The position numbers and the translations under genes are program-made. A DNA stretch of 64,000 nucleotides from Allobosea sp. AAP35. Lineage in GTDB: Bacteria; Pseudomonadota; Alphaproteobacteria; Rhizobiales; Beijerinckiaceae. A model generated the notes under the pieces. The model saw only the letters and a list, made by a program, of their open reading frames with translations, was not told where the DNA came from and searched no databases. The stretch is from NCBI RefSeq assembly GCF_001295925.1, contig NZ_LJHQ01000048.1:1-64000 (forward strand), in the 5' to 3' direction. This document shows positions 1 to 8,300 of this stretch, piece by piece. Every line of letters begins with the position of its first letter. Positions within the stretch are counted from its first letter, which is position 1.

Positions 1-19
1 TGCGCCCCCCCATCCCTAA

Positions 20-48
20 CCCTTCCCCACCGCAAGCGGGGGGAAGGG
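20..48. terminator. Strong hairpin downstream of the ABC transporter gene
   Basis: A perfect 9-bp stem (CCCTTCCCC at 20-28, GGGGAAGGG at 40-48) continues as CCGC/GCGG around an AA loop after one bulged A. It lies 16 bp past the stop codon of the minus-strand ABC gene. There is no T-run on either side, so it could be a terminator, an mRNA 3'-end stabiliser or part of an intergenic repeat. Confidence 0.4.
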
Positions 49-64
49 AATCTTGCACGGCGCT

Positions 65-961
65 TCATGGCGTCGCTCCCTCGACCAGTTCGCGCCCATC
101 GCCCATCGCATAGGCCTTCTGCACCTCGACGCGCAGCGAGGCCCAGATATCGCGGTGGATCTCGTGGAAGGCCTTCTCCAGCCTGATCTCGGCGATGTCG
201 CGCGGGCGCGGCAGGCTGACCCGGTAATCGGCGACGATGCCCGCCGCAGGCCCCGCCGACATCACCACGACGCGGTCGGACAGGGCGATCGCCTCCTCCA
301 GATCATGGGTGACGAAGATCAGCGCCTTTTTGTCCTTCGACCAGAGATCGAGCAGGAGATTGCCCATGATTTGCCGCGTCTGCGCATCGAGCGGCCCGAA
401 GGGCTCGTCCATCAGCAGGATCTCGGGGTCGCGGATCAGCACCTGCGCCAGCGCCACGCGCTTGCGCTGCCCGCCCGAGAGCATATGCGGATAGCGGTCG
501 ACGAAGGCGCGCAAGCCGACGCGAGCCAGCCAGTCCCGCGCCCGCTTGTCGGCCTCCGCATCGGAGACGCCCATGGGTTCGAGCGCGACCTTGACGTTGT
601 CGAGCGCGGTCTTCCACGGCATCAGCGCATCGGCCTGGAAGAGGTAGCCGGCGCGGCGGTTGAGGCCCGATAGCGGCTTGTCGAAGATCGACACCGTGCC
701 GGCGGAAGGCACCAGCAGCCCCGCCGCGGCGTTCAGCAAGGTCGACTTGCCGCAGCCGGTCGGCCCGACCACCGAGACGAACTCGCCGGCGGATACCGCG
801 AGGTCGATCCCCGTCACTGCCTGGTAGCGCTGGCCGCCATCGATATGAAAGGTGATGTCGAGTCCCGTGAGGGCGACGGCGGTCTGTGAACCGGTGACCG
901 CCGCCTCAAGCGACAAATCCGCTGGCCCCGCATGGCCATGCGGGCTGTGCTGCAACTCCAT
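65..961 (-). CDS. ABC transporter ATP-binding protein, nitrate/sulfonate/taurine type
   Basis: Cytoplasmic ATPase subunit of an importer of the NitT/TauT (SsuB/TauB-like) family. Visible motifs from M1 at 961: Walker A GPTGCGKST near residues 66-74, Q-loop with the family-typical FQ-x3-LMPW near 108-115, signature LSGGQ at 161-165, Walker B ILLMDE at 181-186 and H-loop THD near 216. The frame is open to an ATG at 1024, but the extra 21 residues are Pro/Arg-rich and lack a ribosome site. The ATG at 961 follows a weak GGGGAAACGGG and is preferred. The permease and binding protein that would name the substrate lie outside the window to the left, so the substrate is unknown. Confidence 0.9.
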   Translation of the reverse strand: MELQHSPHGHAGPADLSLEAAVTGSQTAVALTGLDITFHIDGGQRYQAVTGIDLAVSAGEFVSVVGPTGCGKSTLLNAAAGLLVPSAGTVSIFDKPLSGLNRRAGYLFQADALMPWKTALDNVKVALEPMGVSDAEADKRARDWLARVGLRAFVDRYPHMLSGGQRKRVALAQVLIRDPEILLMDEPFGPLDAQTRQIMGNLLLDLWSKDKKALIFVTHDLEEAIALSDRVVVMSAGPAAGIVADYRVSLPRPRDIAEIRLEKAFHEIHRDIWASLRVEVQKAYAMGDGRELVEGATP

Positions 962-1183
962 GAAACCCGTTTCCCCGTCGGCATCCGGCGCTCTTGGCGG
1001 CGCTGGCCGAAGCTTGATTGGCATCGCTGTCGCCAGACTAGGCGATCATGGGCGCAAGGCAAACCCTCTGTCCGCAGGCAGAGGAGGGGTCGTCGCTTTA
1101 AGCCTGAAGGCAGCGCGCGGTTGCATTGGCCCGGCAAGGCAGCGATAAGCCGCCAGCCTGCAACGCGAGCGACCCGAACGACC

Positions 1184-1726
1184 ATGGCCCAACTCGAACT
1201 CTGGATGCAGGCGCTGGTCGCATTCATGCAGGCCAATCAGGAATGGGCGGTCCCGATCGTTTTCCTGATCGCGTTTTGCGAGTGCGTCGCGATCCTGTCC
1301 TGGCTCGTTCCAGCCACCGTTTTCTTTACCGCGTTTGGTGCGGTGGCCGGCGTATCAGGGCTCAATTTGGTCCCGCTCGCGATCGCGGCAGCCGCTGGAG
1401 CGGGTTTTGGCTTCTGGGTCTCGTACTGGGCCGGTCTGGTGCTCGGCCCGCGCATCGACGATTACTGGCCGTTCAACAAGAACCCGCAGATGCTGGTACG
1501 GGGCCATGCCTTCTTCGAGAAGTGGGGTGTTGCCAGCATTCTCATCGGCCACTTCTTCGGGCCCCTGCGCGCCGTCGTGGCCATCGTCGCCGGCATTGTT
1601 AGGATGCCGTTCTGGCCGTTCCAGATCGCCAACTGGCTGGCCTCGATGGCCTGGGGCTTTGCGCTGATCTATGGCGGCGGCACCCTGGCCGAAATGGTGA
1701 AGCAGGGCGGTTGGCTTCCGCGCTAG
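1184..1726 (+). CDS. DedA family membrane protein
   Basis: A 180-residue integral membrane protein of the DedA/SNARE-associated superfamily, whose members act as lipid carrier flippases or proton-linked membrane homeostasis factors. Hydrophobic segments cover roughly residues 15-55, 65-90 and 130-175. The hallmark is the G-H-F-x-G-P-L-R-A turn near residues 126-134, followed by the conserved re-entrant segment GIVRMPFWPF. The frame runs further upstream (to 932), but the ATG at 1184 begins the first hydrophobic segment cleanly. It is divergent from the ABC gene; the shared spacer carries a CCTCTG/CAGAGG inverted repeat near 1066-1086. The exact substrate cannot be read from sequence. Confidence 0.88.
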   Translation: MAQLELWMQALVAFMQANQEWAVPIVFLIAFCECVAILSWLVPATVFFTAFGAVAGVSGLNLVPLAIAAAAGAGFGFWVSYWAGLVLGPRIDDYWPFNKNPQMLVRGHAFFEKWGVASILIGHFFGPLRAVVAIVAGIVRMPFWPFQIANWLASMAWGFALIYGGGTLAEMVKQGGWLPR

Positions 1727-1738
1727 GCCCGCGCCGAC

Positions 1739-1837
1739 TTACGCCAGCCCCAGAACCACGGCGAGCAGCAACATCAGCGATACCGCCATGGCCAACCCGG
1801 ACATGGTTGTCGGATTTGTCAGTTTGGACACCGTCAT
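1739..1837 (-). CDS. Tiny single-helix membrane protein (32 aa)
   Basis: A 32-codon frame starts at the ATG at 1837, preceded by AGGAGGGG seven to nine bases upstream, one of the best ribosome sites in the window. The product is MTVSKLTNPTTM followed by a continuous hydrophobic helix rich in Leu, Val and Met that ends at the stop. It is the last of three tiny membrane-protein genes on this strand (60, 74 and 32 aa). No family recognised. The strong ribosome site and helix support a real gene, but codon evidence from 32 codons is weak. Confidence 0.55.
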   Translation of the reverse strand: MTVSKLTNPTTMSGLAMAVSLMLLLAVVLGLA

Positions 1838-1887
1838 CGCAACCCCTCCTGTGCCATCAAGCATCTGCCGCGGCCGAGCCGGCAGCC

Positions 1888-2112
1888 CTAGGCAATGGCC
1901 TCGACGACGAACCAGGCAATGATCGCCAGGACAAGGCCACCGACAAGCACCATCAGAACGGGAGCCCCAAGAAAGCCCTGGCGGCCCTCGACCGGAGTTT
2001 CCACCGCCGGGCTGGCATTGCTGTGATCGTCGGCCCGCATCGCGGGCGCCGCAGTGCCCTGCACGGTGCTCTCGGTCTGCGTCTCAGCGCGCAGCTTCGC
2101 ATCGTCAACCAT
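1888..2112 (-). CDS. Small C-tail-anchored membrane protein (74 aa)
   Basis: The product has a soluble, polar N-terminal half (residues 1-45, rich in Ala, Thr, Glu and Asp) and one strong transmembrane helix near residues 50-71 that ends at the C-terminus. This is the form of a tail-anchored protein with the N-terminus inside the cell. It lies 25 bp downstream of the 60-aa gene and 50 bp upstream of the 32-aa gene, all on the minus strand, so the three are probably co-transcribed. No known family recognised. Confidence 0.6.
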   Translation of the reverse strand: MVDDAKLRAETQTESTVQGTAAPAMRADDHSNASPAVETPVEGRQGFLGAPVLMVLVGGLVLAIIAWFVVEAIA

Positions 2113-2137
2113 GATCGCTCTCCTGACCCGGGGGCCG

Positions 2138-2320
2138 TTAGCCGGGAATTAAACCTAGAAAGGTGTTGAACAGCAGCGCCACCGCCAACCCACCCAACAG
2201 AGCACTGAGAAACCACGACTCCTCGATCGGGTCGTGCTCGGCAGCTTTGCTGCGGCTTTGCTTTGCTCGCATGGCGTCATCCCGCATGCGCCGTTCGAAG
2301 GCCTCATCATCGCGCGCCAT
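2138..2320 (-). CDS. Small C-tail-anchored membrane protein (60 aa)
   Basis: Starts at the ATG at 2320 behind TTGGGAG with a 6-7 base spacing. A longer frame to 2455 exists but lacks this signal. Residues 1-34 are highly charged (MARDDEAFERRMRDD...), and residues 36-57 form one transmembrane helix (LLGGLAVALL core). It is the first gene of the three-gene small-membrane-protein cluster. The charged head plus helix suggests a membrane-bound adaptor or regulator, but no family is recognised. Confidence 0.6.
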   Translation of the reverse strand: MARDDEAFERRMRDDAMRAKQSRSKAAEHDPIEESWFLSALLGGLAVALLFNTFLGLIPG

Positions 2321-2614
2321 ACCGCATCTCCCAACAGGTTCTGTGCCGGTCAAACGCGCGGTAGCCGCATCGGTTCCTGATTCGTTAACAGGCGGCCGGC
2401 AGCGGAACGAACGAGGGCGGGAGCATCGCTGCGCCCGCCCTCCAGACTTCTGCAAGATCGTTTGTGTTCAGGGTATTGCAATGATGCGACCCGGATTCCG
2501 CGAGGGGTTAAGGCGGCGAAAGCTGGAGCTGGCACCAGGTTCCGAAGTCCGCCGCATCATCGCCGGTTTCACTGCGACGTTTCGACATGGCGACGAGCGC
2601 TTTCACCTGATGGC

Positions 2615-2640
2615 GAAGGCCCGGCACCGGCCGGGCCTTC
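2615..2640 (-). terminator. Perfect 11-bp hairpin after ilvC
   Basis: GAAGGCCCGGC and GCCGGGCCTTC flank an ACCG loop, 20 bp past the ilvC stop codon. There is no clear U-run on the minus strand, so termination may be weak or the hairpin may protect the ilvC mRNA end. Confidence 0.5.
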
Positions 2641-2659
2641 CATGAACCACTGACCGTCG

Positions 2660-3724
<1,065 letters not shown>

Positions 3725-4375
3725 TCAGGCCTGCGGTGCGGAGGGCTTCCGCCCGTAGAGGGTGAGGAACTGGTCTGTCGCCCGGGCGGCATCGCGCGCG
3801 ATTTCGTCCTGGCCCAGCGTGAGGCTGTCGCCGAGCAGGAGCCGGATCTGCACATCGCGCCCGACCAGGCCGAAGAAGCTGCGAAACGCCGTCTCGGAAT
3901 CCTCGAAAGCGAGCAATCCCGCATCGCGCCCTGCCTCCAGCACTGGCCGCAGCCGTTCGCCGATGGCGAAGCGCCCGTTCTCCAGCACAATGCCGCCGAG
4001 ATTGCTCTTGCGCGACGCCGCATGGCCGATCGCCAGGCGGTTGAGCGCGATCGAGGTCGGGCTGGAGATCACCGCGAGCCATGTGGCGGCGAAACCCTTG
4101 AGGCTGTCGCGCAGCGTCGCAATGTCGAGCGTCGGGCGGTCATAGCGCCCGGCCCGCACCCGCGCCGCCTGCCAGCGCACGGTCGCGGCGAGCAGCCCTT
4201 CGCGATCACCGAACCATTTGTACAGCGTTTCCTTCGAGCAACTCGCCCGGCGCGCCACGGCCGTCATGGTGAGCTGGTCGCCTTCCTCCACCATCAGCGA
4301 CAGGACAGCGTCCAGCACCGCCCGCTGGCGCGCCGTCGGCTCGTCCGTGTCCGCGATGGTCTGTGTCGCCGCCAT
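3725..4375 (-). CDS. TetR family transcriptional regulator
   Basis: A 216-residue one-component repressor-type regulator. The N-terminal helix-turn-helix spans about residues 20-65, with the typical T-M-x-A-V-A-R-R-A-S-C-S-K-E-T-L-Y-K-W-F recognition-helix pattern ending in a conserved YKWF. The rest is a helical ligand-binding/dimer domain with no recognisable effector signature. A perfect palindrome 28-42 bp before the start codon is a likely autoregulatory operator. The gene is 45 bp from ilvC and on the same strand, so read-through into ilvC is possible. Confidence 0.93.
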   Translation of the reverse strand: MAATQTIADTDEPTARQRAVLDAVLSLMVEEGDQLTMTAVARRASCSKETLYKWFGDREGLLAATVRWQAARVRAGRYDRPTLDIATLRDSLKGFAATWLAVISSPTSIALNRLAIGHAASRKSNLGGIVLENGRFAIGERLRPVLEAGRDAGLLAFEDSETAFRSFFGLVGRDVQIRLLLGDSLTLGQDEIARDAARATDQFLTLYGRKPSAPQA

Positions 4376-4403
4376 GAGGGTCCAGGCCAGGAGAATATGC
4401 CGT

Positions 4404-4418
4404 ACCGTACGTTACGGT
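4404..4418. promoter_or_regulatory. Palindromic operator candidate upstream of tetR
   Basis: ACCGTA-CGT-TACGGT is a perfect inverted repeat with a 3-bp spacer, 28 bp upstream of the TetR start codon. A short odd-spaced palindrome next to its own gene is the usual TetR-family operator arrangement. Binding itself is inference. Confidence 0.55.
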
Positions 4419-4508
4419 TCGGCTCTCTAGCGCGACCTGCACGCCATCGCAAGAGGCTTTCCTCGCTAAAAGCGGGCCGCTGGGTCCCCACTGGCCCGAG
4501 TGAACTTT

Positions 4509-4730
4509 CTACAGGCCCGCCGTCTGCTGGCTCGCGATCCGCTGCAGGAAGATCGCGGCAACCGTGAGGATAAAGCCGGCCCACCATAAAGGCGAGCGCA
4601 GGCTCGAGCCGCTGCCGGGCGCCTCGGCCGGCGCCTTGCCGTTCAGCCGCTGCATGATCGGCCAGGCAAAGCAGCCGAGGCCGAGGATGCCAAGCCCGAG
4701 AGCGATGTATTCCAGGCTTGGCGGTGTCAT
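4509..4730 (-). CDS. Two-helix membrane protein coupled to mazF (73 aa)
   Basis: Two hydrophobic segments (about residues 7-25 and 50-67) flank a Pro/Ser/Gly-rich loop, suggesting a small inner-membrane hairpin protein. Its ATG overlaps the mazF stop codon in an ATGA, so it is translationally coupled to the mazEF module. No family recognised. It may be a chromosomal gene the module inserted beside, or an accessory gene of the module; the overlap favours co-expression. Confidence 0.65.
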   Translation of the reverse strand: MTPPSLEYIALGLGILGLGCFAWPIMQRLNGKAPAEAPGSGSSLRSPLWWAGFILTVAAIFLQRIASQQTAGL

Positions 4731-5095
4731 TTTAAAATGGGTTCCAACCGGATTCCCACATAGGCTGCAAGCCTGTGTGCGACGCGTGAGACAAGTTCGT
4801 CGGAGAGAGACCCGATCCGACGCCGGAGCCGTTCGCGATCCACCATTCGGACTTGATCCGTCAACAGCGCTCCCGAAACGATGGAGCCGGCTGGAATGAC
4901 GATTTTAGTGGGCCAGTTTCCGGGATTCGAAGTGATGGGACAGACCAGGATCCGCCCCGATATCCCATGCAATGTCTCATTGGAGATGATCAGAGCAGGA
5001 CGTCTCCCGCCTTGCTCGGAACCGATGACCGGATCGAGATCGACCCAGTAAACGTCCCCGGTCCGGCAGTCAGCGGCGGGGGTTGTAGTCGTCAT
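4727..5095 (-). CDS. MazF/PemK family mRNA interferase toxin
   Basis: Type II toxin of the MazF/PemK family, predicted to cleave RNA at short sequences when freed from its antitoxin. At 122 residues it has the diagnostic N-terminal pattern GDVYWVDLDP, then GSEQGGRRPALIISN (about residues 13-39), the strand ending VCPITS near 52-57, and LLTDQVRMVDRERL near 77-90. The start codon lies inside the antitoxin 3' end (26-bp overlap). The 3' end overlaps a small membrane-protein gene. Nothing suggests inactivation. Confidence 0.93.
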   Translation of the reverse strand: MTTTTPAADCRTGDVYWVDLDPVIGSEQGGRRPALIISNETLHGISGRILVCPITSNPGNWPTKIVIPAGSIVSGALLTDQVRMVDRERLRRRIGSLSDELVSRVAHRLAAYVGIRLEPILK

Positions 5096-5390
5096 AAATG
5101 ATCTCCGACCCTCTGTCGGGACCCCAATCCCAGTCGTCTACGGGTGCATTGGCCAATCCGCCAAGCCTTTCGGCCTCTGCCAGAAGCCATTCAGCGGTCA
5201 CCGGATACGGTTCAGGCGTCGGGAGGACGTCATGGCCCGCCTTGTCCGATGTGACGCGCTTAAGTCTGACCTCTTCGCCGTCGACGCTGACATCGAGCGT
5301 CGTGCCGCTGATGAGTCCAAGCTGCTTCACCACCGCCTTCGGCAATCGCACCGCCGTGCTGTTGCCCCATTTCGCGACCTGGACCTTCAT
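5070..5390 (-). CDS. MazE/AbrB-type antitoxin
   Basis: A 106-residue antitoxin. The N-terminal swapped-hairpin DNA-binding domain reads KVQVAKWGNSTAVRLPK (residues 2-18), and the acidic, Trp-containing C-terminal tail (about residues 65-106) probably wraps the toxin. The ATG at 5390 is chosen because AGGAGG lies 8-9 bases upstream; the frame extends further to 5447 without a signal. It precedes and overlaps mazF. Two CCGGATATCC boxes directly upstream are likely autoregulatory sites. Confidence 0.92.
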   Translation of the reverse strand: MKVQVAKWGNSTAVRLPKAVVKQLGLISGTTLDVSVDGEEVRLKRVTSDKAGHDVLPTPEPYPVTAEWLLAEAERLGGLANAPVDDWDWGPDRGSEIIYDDYNPRR

Positions 5391-5405
5391 GGCGCGCCTC
5401 CTCTG

Positions 5406-5437
5406 CCGGATATCCATAGCATCCGGCCCGGATATCC
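5406..5437. promoter_or_regulatory. Tandem palindromes, probable mazEF operator
   Basis: CCGGATATCC occurs at 5406-5415 and again at 5428-5437. Each contains the 8-bp palindrome GGATATCC, and the two copies are exactly 22 bp apart, two helical turns, so two dimers could bind the same face. They lie 16-47 bp upstream of the antitoxin start and abut the ilvN stop codon. Confidence 0.6.
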
Positions 5438-5443
5438 GCAAAA

Positions 5444-5983
5444 TCACATCGCCTCGGGGCCTCGGCTCATCGCGGCGATGCCGGTGCGCGACACCTCGGT
5501 CAGTCCTACCGCCGTCATCAGCTTGATGAAGCGTTCGATCTCCTCGGTCGAACCGGTCAGTTCGAAGACGAAGGAGGTCAGGGAGGCGTCGAGCGTGCGC
5601 GCGCCGAAGGCGGCGGCCAGCCGCATCGCCTCGACGCGGTGGTCGCCCTTGCCGACGACCTTGACCAGCGCGAGTTCGCGCTCCAGCGCCTCGCCCTGCA
5701 GCGTCAGATCGACGACGCGATGCACCGGCACCAGCCGGTCGAGATGCGCCTTGATCTGGTCAATGATGTGGGCCGTTCCCGAGGTCACGACCGTGATCCG
5801 CGAGATATGCGCGTCGTGCTCGGTCTCCGACACGGTCAGGCTCTCGATATTGTAGCCACGGCCCGAGAACAGCCCGGCAATCCGCGCCAGCACGCCTGGC
5901 TCGTTGTCGACGATCACCGCCAGCGTATGGCGCGCGACGGGCTGGGCGACGGGCGCGTTGGGATAATGCGATGACGTGTTCAT
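5444..5983 (-). CDS. ilvN: Acetolactate synthase regulatory (small) subunit
   Basis: Valine-sensing regulatory subunit of acetohydroxyacid synthase, partner of IlvB. At 179 residues it has an N-terminal ACT domain beginning TLAVIVDNEPGVLARIAGLFSGRGYNI (split here: ligand-loop N-E-P-G-V-L-A near residues 27-33) and a second ACT-like domain from about residue 90. Its ATG overlaps the stop codon of the upstream GST gene (ATGA). It is some 2.3 kb downstream of ilvB; in many relatives the two are adjacent. Also called ilvH. Confidence 0.97.
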   Translation of the reverse strand: MNTSSHYPNAPVAQPVARHTLAVIVDNEPGVLARIAGLFSGRGYNIESLTVSETEHDAHISRITVVTSGTAHIIDQIKAHLDRLVPVHRVVDLTLQGEALERELALVKVVGKGDHRVEAMRLAAAFGARTLDASLTSFVFELTGSTEEIERFIKLMTAVGLTEVSRTGIAAMSRGPEAM

Positions 5984-6693
5984 GAGGACGCTCGGCTGCG
6001 ACTGAGGGAGGGACGGAAATCGGTCAGGACGGGCTCGTCTGCCTCGTCCTCGGCAATGATCCAGGGTTCAGCAAGCGCACCGAGTCGCCAGGATCGGAAC
6101 CCTTGCGTCGCCTGCACGGCGTCGCAATAGGCGGCACTGACGGGGTCGAGCGCGACGGAATAGCCCGTGAAGCGCGCTGTCACCGGCGCAAACATCGCAT
6201 CGGCTGCCGTGAAGGCGCCGAACAGGAAGGGACCCTCCCCGCCGAAGCGCTCGCGAGCCTCGCGCCAGATCGCGCTGATCCGCGCCACATCGACGGCAAC
6301 CTTCGCGCCGCGATCACGCGGTGGATGCACCCAGGCGAGATTCATCGGACAGGCGCCGCGCAAGGCCTGAAAGCCGGCATGCATCTCGGCGGCGATCGAG
6401 CGGGCCATCGCCCGGGCGGCCGGCTCGCGCGGCCAGATCGCGAGGTCGGGGCGCGTATCGGCGACATGGTCCATGATCGCAAGCGATTCCCAGACCCTGA
6501 TCTCGCCATCGACCAGCGCCGGCACCTTGCCGGCCGGCGTGAACGCCGAGATCGAGCGCTTCCATTCCGGATCGTCGAAGGTCTGCCCGAAGGGCACCAG
6601 CACTTCCTCGAAAGGGATCCCGAATTCCGTCAGCAGCAGCCAGGGCCGCAGCGACCAGGAGGAATAGTTCTTGTTGGCGATGACGAGTTTCAT
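5980..6693 (-). CDS. Glutathione S-transferase family protein
   Basis: A 237-residue soluble protein with the GST thioredoxin-like N-terminal domain: Y-S-S-W-S-L-R near residues 10-16 supplies the likely catalytic Ser/Tyr. The cis-proline motif GKVPALVDG is at about residues 55-63 and the glutathione-binding W-E-S-L-A-I near 68-73. An all-helical C-terminal domain follows with the N-capping box F-T-A-A-D near residues 162-166. It is translationally coupled to ilvN by a 4-bp overlap. The substrate cannot be predicted. Confidence 0.93.
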   Translation of the reverse strand: MKLVIANKNYSSWSLRPWLLLTEFGIPFEEVLVPFGQTFDDPEWKRSISAFTPAGKVPALVDGEIRVWESLAIMDHVADTRPDLAIWPREPAARAMARSIAAEMHAGFQALRGACPMNLAWVHPPRDRGAKVAVDVARISAIWREARERFGGEGPFLFGAFTAADAMFAPVTARFTGYSVALDPVSAAYCDAVQATQGFRSWRLGALAEPWIIAEDEADEPVLTDFRPSLSRSRASS

Positions 6694-6706
6694 GGGGCGC
6701 TGGCTC

Positions 6707-7099
6707 TCATGGAATGATGACGTTGGTCATCGGAAAAGCCCGCGCGGCACCAGCGACCAGTGCCGCATCGAATGTGCCGAAGCCGGCAACGTCGTCGCAG
6801 GCGGCAAGATGAACCGCATCGGCGAAATCCATCCCGCCCCGATAGGCTTCGAGCGACATGGCAAATCGTTCGGGGGCCTCCACGGATAGCTGATCCGTCG
6901 CACCCAGAAGCGAGAAGGCAGCGACGATCTGCGCGCGCGAAAATCCGTAGACGGACCGAAGCACCCATTCTGTCTCCATGACGACCGTGGTCTGCACCAG
7001 CCCGCCGCGCGCCAGGATCAAAGCGCGCGCGCGCGCCACCTGCCGAGGGTCATCCTCGGTGATCAATCGCACGACGATATTGGTATCGAGCGCGATCAT
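6707..7099 (-). CDS. VapC-type PIN domain toxin
   Basis: Type II toxin with a PIN-domain ribonuclease fold, 130 residues. Expected metal-binding acids are present: D in ALDTNIVVR (residue 4), E near MEWV-like METEW (about residue 43), and D in GMDFADAVHLA (about 90-95), with a further D in FGTFDAAL. The ATG at 7099 overlaps the antitoxin stop (ATGA), which decides the start over an in-frame ATG at 7117. The module sits between the racemase and the GST-ilvN pair. Confidence 0.93.
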   Translation of the reverse strand: MIALDTNIVVRLITEDDPRQVARARALILARGGLVQTTVVMETEWVLRSVYGFSRAQIVAAFSLLGATDQLSVEAPERFAMSLEAYRGGMDFADAVHLAACDDVAGFGTFDAALVAGAARAFPMTNVIIP

Positions 7100-7362
7100 C
7101 CCTTCTTGCGCTCCCACCGCTCGCGCATCGCATCATCGATACCCTTTTGCATGTCCTCGAGCGACTTGGGCGGCCCCTCATAGGGGAGGCATCCGATCAG
7201 ATCGTCGATCGTGTAGCGCTTCTCCGCCGGCTTCGGCCGCAGGAATACCCCGCCATCGCGGGCCACGACCTCGAACTCCGTGCCCGGAGCCCAGCGGCCG
7301 GCATCCCGAACACTCTTGGGCAGAATGATCTGGCCTTTGGTGGAGAGCCGGGTGGTGGCCAT
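7096..7362 (-). CDS. VapB-type AbrB-domain antitoxin
   Basis: An 88-residue antitoxin. The N-terminus TTRLSTKGQIILPKSVR is a classic AbrB/SpoVT swapped-hairpin DNA-binding motif, and the C-terminal part (residues 45-88) is the likely toxin-binding tail. The ATG at 7362 follows GAGGTG with good spacing; an in-frame ATG four codons upstream is less likely. A direct repeat TCTTAC...TCTTAC, 12 bp apart and about 20-35 bp upstream, may be its operator. Confidence 0.9.
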   Translation of the reverse strand: MATTRLSTKGQIILPKSVRDAGRWAPGTEFEVVARDGGVFLRPKPAEKRYTIDDLIGCLPYEGPPKSLEDMQKGIDDAMRERWERKKG

Positions 7363-7428
7363 TGCGCACCTCACAAGTAAGACGAAAGGTAAGATAACAT
7401 GACGATGGGTTCCGCGCGATGGCGTCGT

Positions 7429-8139
7429 TCACGCCGCCCGGCTCTCGGCCGCCAGCGCAAAGTCGAGCGCCGCCTCGACGTGCAGCGCCGTCGTGTCGAA
7501 CACCGGCAGGTCGACATCGCCCGGCCCGATCAGCAGGCCGATCTCGGTGCAGCCGAGGATGACGCCGTCGGCGCCCTGCCCGGCCAAGGCCGCGCCGATG
7601 ATCTCCAGATAGCGTGCCTTGGAGGCAGGCTCGATCCGGCCGCGGCAGAGCTCTTCATAGATGATGCGATGGACGTCGCCGCGCTCCGCCTCGCCGGGCA
7701 CGACCGCCTCGATGCCGAAAGCGGCGAGCCTGCCAAGATAGAAGCGCTGCTCCATCGTGAAGCGCGTCGCCAGCAGCAGCGGCCGCCGCGACGCACTGCG
7801 TTTGATCGCCTGGGCGGTGACATCGGCGAGATGCAGGAAGGGCACGCGGGTTGCGCCGGTGATCCTGTCGGCGAGCTTGTGCATGGTGTTGGTGCACAGC
7901 ACGATGCACCCCGCCCCGGCCCGCTCCAGACGCAGCGCGCTATCGGCCAGGATATCGCCGGCGGCTTCCCAGTCGCCCCGCGCCTGCATCTCCGCGATGG
8001 CTGAGAAATCCAGCGAATGCAGCAGGATGTCGGCAGAATGAAGCCCGCCCTGCCGCGCCCGCACGCCCTCATTGAGCAGGCGGTAATAGACTGCAGTCGA
8101 TTCCCAGCTCATCCCGCCGATCAGGCCGATGGTCGTCAT
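7429..8139 (-). CDS. Aspartate/glutamate racemase family protein
   Basis: A cofactor-independent amino acid racemase of 236 residues. The two catalytic cysteines are visible: C82 in VLCTNTMHK and C197 in LGCTEIGLL. The N-terminus IGLIGGMSWEST is typical of the YgeA/aspartate racemase group. Substrate choice (Asp, Glu or others) is unknown. It lies between ilvB (160 bp away, with a palindromic repeat between) and vapBC, on the same strand. Confidence 0.93.
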   Translation of the reverse strand: MTTIGLIGGMSWESTAVYYRLLNEGVRARQGGLHSADILLHSLDFSAIAEMQARGDWEAAGDILADSALRLERAGAGCIVLCTNTMHKLADRITGATRVPFLHLADVTAQAIKRSASRRPLLLATRFTMEQRFYLGRLAAFGIEAVVPGEAERGDVHRIIYEELCRGRIEPASKARYLEIIGAALAGQGADGVILGCTEIGLLIGPGDVDLPVFDTTALHVEAALDFALAAESRAA

Positions 8140-8160
8140 GTCGTGTCCCCCGCTCCTCTC

Positions 8161-8280
8161 TCAGCCCTCATCCTGAGGAGCGGGCGCAAGCCCGTGTCTC
8201 GAAGGATGGTCCATCAGTCTCCCGAGCCTCCTCGCGCATCCTTCGAGACGCGCCTGCGGCGCTCTCAGGATGAGGGCTGA
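8161..8280. repeat. Palindromic intergenic repeat
   Basis: The outer arms TCAGCCCTCATCCTGAG (8161-8177) and CTCAGGATGAGGGCTGA (8264-8280) are perfect inverted copies of 17 bp. An inner pair GTCTCGAAGGATG / CATCCTTCGAGAC also matches. Repeats of this sequence type are widespread between genes in Rhizobiales. It fills the ilvB-racemase gap. Confidence 0.8.
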
Positions 8281-8300
8281 GACATCTGGACGACGCCTCC

